Source of the DNA: Atlantibacter sp032075065
GTDB lineage: Bacteria > Pseudomonadota > Gammaproteobacteria > Enterobacterales > Enterobacteriaceae
DNA: 14,562 bases
NCBI RefSeq assembly: GCF_032075065.1
Contig: NZ_DAMAZC010000109.1
Span: 1-14,562 of the forward strand
Direction: 5' to 3'
Shown here: positions 13,211 to 14,562 of the stretch, piece after piece
Position numbering within the stretch: position 1 is the first letter of the stretch
Layout of the letters: the number at the start of each line of letters is the position of its first letter
The notes under the pieces: model-generated
What the model was told of the DNA's origin: nothing
The model's input: the letters and a program-made list of their open reading frames with translations, nothing else
The model's database searches: none
Made by a program: the position numbers and the translations under genes

Positions 13211-14137
13211 ATGCGCTACGATCTCGCCCAACGTCTTACGTCCACCTTTCACGAGATGGAACATCTGCTGCTCGGGTTTAAAGAGATGCTTGAACCCTGC
13301 CGCCGGCTCAGCGCCAGGGTGTTCGCCCTTCCCCCCGTCGATAAAGGCAAAGAGCACGATCCGCTGGAAAAAATCAGCGTTAGCCAACTGCTGAGCAAAG
13401 AGGCCCATAACGCCACGATGCGCCACTTTACCCATCTGTTTATCCAGCAGCAGTCGGAAAACCGTAGTAGTAAAGCGGCGCTGCGCCTGCCCGGCGCTAT
13501 CTGTTACGCAGTGAGCGCCTCCCAGCGCGAGAAACTACTGGAGACAATCCAGACTATTAATCAGCTAAAAACGCAGTTCTCAGAAATTGTCGCGGTGGAG
13601 TCTGGCCTGTCGCCCGCACAGCGTTTTGAATGGGTGCATCACTACCTGCCGGGCCTGATCACGTTAAATGCCTACCGCCAGATTACGGTGCTGGAAAATC
13701 CGGCGACGATCCGTTTTGGCTGGGCCAACAAGCATTTCATCAAGAATTTCACCCGGGAAGAAGTGCTGACGATGCTGGAGAAAAGCCTGAAGTCGCCGCG
13801 CGCGGTGGCGCCGTGGAGTAAAGAGCAGTGGAGGGAAAAGGTAGAACAGGAGTATCACGCTATCGCCTCGCTGCCGGAAGCGGCGCGCTTTAAAATCAAG
13901 CGCCCGGTTAAGGTGCAGCCGGTGGCGCGCGTGTGGTATTCGGCGCAGCAAAAGCAGGTACAAATTGCCTGCCCGTCGCCGCTTATTGTGCTGTGTTCGG
14001 ATGAGCCTGGTACGCCGGTGCCGGAAATCGGCGAGCTGCTGAATTACGATGCCGAACACGTTCAGCACCGGCATAAGCCGCAGGCGGAGCCGCTGGAACT
14101 GCTGATCCCCCGCCTGCACCTTTATCTCGCCCGTTAA
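13211..14137 (+). CDS. tus: Tus, DNA replication terminus site-binding protein
   Basis: A 308-residue protein, one residue shorter than E. coli Tus (MRYD instead of MARYD at the start). Tus binds Ter as a monomer and arrests the replicative helicase from one side. Residues matching E. coli positions that contact or lock DNA are present with an offset of one: Ile78, Lys88 (FIQQQSENRSSKAA), Phe139 and His143 (FEWVHHYLPGLITLNAYR, the pocket for the flipped Ter cytosine) and Arg197 (KSLKSPRAVAPW). The N-terminal third and the segment about 245-270 differ most from E. coli, as is usual for this fast-changing gene. AAAGG eight bases before the ATG, within the Ter site, serves as ribosome binding site, so Tus-Ter binding should repress tus. 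The stop overlaps that of fumC on the other strand. Confidence 0.97.
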   Translation: MRYDLAQRLTSTFHEMEHLLLGFKEMLEPCRRLSARVFALPPVDKGKEHDPLEKISVSQLLSKEAHNATMRHFTHLFIQQQSENRSSKAALRLPGAICYAVSASQREKLLETIQTINQLKTQFSEIVAVESGLSPAQRFEWVHHYLPGLITLNAYRQITVLENPATIRFGWANKHFIKNFTREEVLTMLEKSLKSPRAVAPWSKEQWREKVEQEYHAIASLPEAARFKIKRPVKVQPVARVWYSAQQKQVQIACPSPLIVLCSDEPGTPVPEIGELLNYDAEHVQHRHKPQAEPLELLIPRLHLYLAR

Positions 14138-14562
14138 GGCTTCATGCTGCCGACCATATCCTGCGGGCGCACCCAGGCGTCAAATTCGGCGTCCGTCAGG
14201 TAACCCAGTTTCAGGGCGGATGCTTTCAGCGACAGCCCCTCTTTATGGGCTTTTTTGGCGATTTCCGCCGCTTTGTCGTAGCCGATATGGGTATTGAGCG
14301 CCGTTACCAGCATCAGCGAATCGTTGAGCAACTGGTCGATGCGCTCGCGGTTCGGTTCAATCCCGGTGGCGCAATGGTGGTCGAAGCTGTCCATGCCGTC
14401 CGCCAGCAGGCGAATCGACTGGAGGAAGTTGTCGATAACCATTGGGCGGAACACGTTCAGCTCAAAGTTGCCCATCGCGCCGCCCATGTTGATCGCGACA
14501 TCGTTGCCCATCACCTGGCAGCACAACATGGTCAGCGCTTCGCACTGGGTCGGGTTAACTTT
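14134..14562 (-). CDS. fumC: FumC, class II fumarate hydratase (partial, N-terminus outside window)
   Basis: The C-terminal 142 residues of an oxygen-stable, iron-free class II fumarase (fumarate to malate, citric acid cycle; induced under oxidative stress or iron limitation in E. coli). The window edge falls inside the signature loop: the first codons read KVNPTQCEALTMLC, the end of the SSIMPGKVNP motif. Then come NMGGAMGNFELNVFRP, IEPNRERI and the C-terminal domain LGYLTDAEFDAWVRPQDMVGSMKP. The frame stays open to the edge, so the gene begins beyond it (family length about 467). The end is two residues shorter than in E. coli (MKP instead of MKAGR). Convergent with tus: the two stop codons share the bases TTAA at 14134-14137. 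Confidence 0.97.
   Translation of the reverse strand, partial: KVNPTQCEALTMLCCQVMGNDVAINMGGAMGNFELNVFRPMVIDNFLQSIRLLADGMDSFDHHCATGIEPNRERIDQLLNDSLMLVTALNTHIGYDKAAEIAKKAHKEGLSLKASALKLGYLTDAEFDAWVRPQDMVGSMKP

Overview
The window is enterobacterial chromosome. Gene content, order and orientation (pntB-pntA on the minus strand, then ydgH-ydgI-folM-rstA-rstB on the plus strand, Ter-tus on plus and fumC on minus) match the replication-terminus side of Escherichia coli and its relatives. The proteins recalled from E. coli are close but clearly different. The segment also lacks ydgC between folM and rstA, carries two extra genes between rstB and tus, and has a ycjM-ycjN sugar cluster beside pntB. This fits a member of the Enterobacteriaceae other than E. 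coli (Klebsiella, Enterobacter, Kosakonia or similar); the genus cannot be fixed from the sequence alone.

Layout. 1-2014 (minus): the first two genes of a ycj-type glucosylglycerate utilisation operon. ycjM encodes a GH13 phosphorylase and is followed by the solute-binding lipoprotein gene ycjN, cut by the window edge. Their promoter at 2039-2129 has a consensus -35, a near-perfect CRP site and a pair of perfect 11-bp inverted arms flanking the promoter. 2187-5163 (minus): pntA-pntB, membrane transhydrogenase, ending in a strong terminator. 5164-5685: a 522-bp divergent intergenic region with several symmetric motifs. 5686-8967 (plus): ydgH (periplasmic DUF1471 protein) with its own terminator, then ydgI (ArcD-type transporter) and folM (dihydromonapterin reductase), linked by a short spacer that can form two competing hairpins, one of which covers the folM ribosome binding site. 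8969-11057: a PhoP-box-like site followed by the rstA-rstB two-component system. 11051-13062: a divergent pair not found here in E. coli K-12, a MocR-type GntR regulator and an AhpD/carboxymuconolactone-decarboxylase-like protein. 13063-13202: three hairpins, the tus promoter and a Ter site. 13211-14562: tus, then the convergent 3' part of fumC.

How it fits together. Most of the window is conserved backbone whose jobs are well known: NADPH supply (PntAB), tetrahydromonapterin synthesis (FolM), PhoP-linked envelope signalling (RstAB), fork arrest (Tus-Ter) and the citric acid cycle (FumC). The accessory parts are the ycjMN operon start and the mocR/AhpD-like pair. No phage, insertion sequence, CRISPR array, tRNA or rRNA was seen. 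I did not find a convincing wholly new system. The points most worth following are the ycjM promoter, the hairpin pair between ydgI and folM, and the regulator/AhpD-like pair placed against the Ter site.
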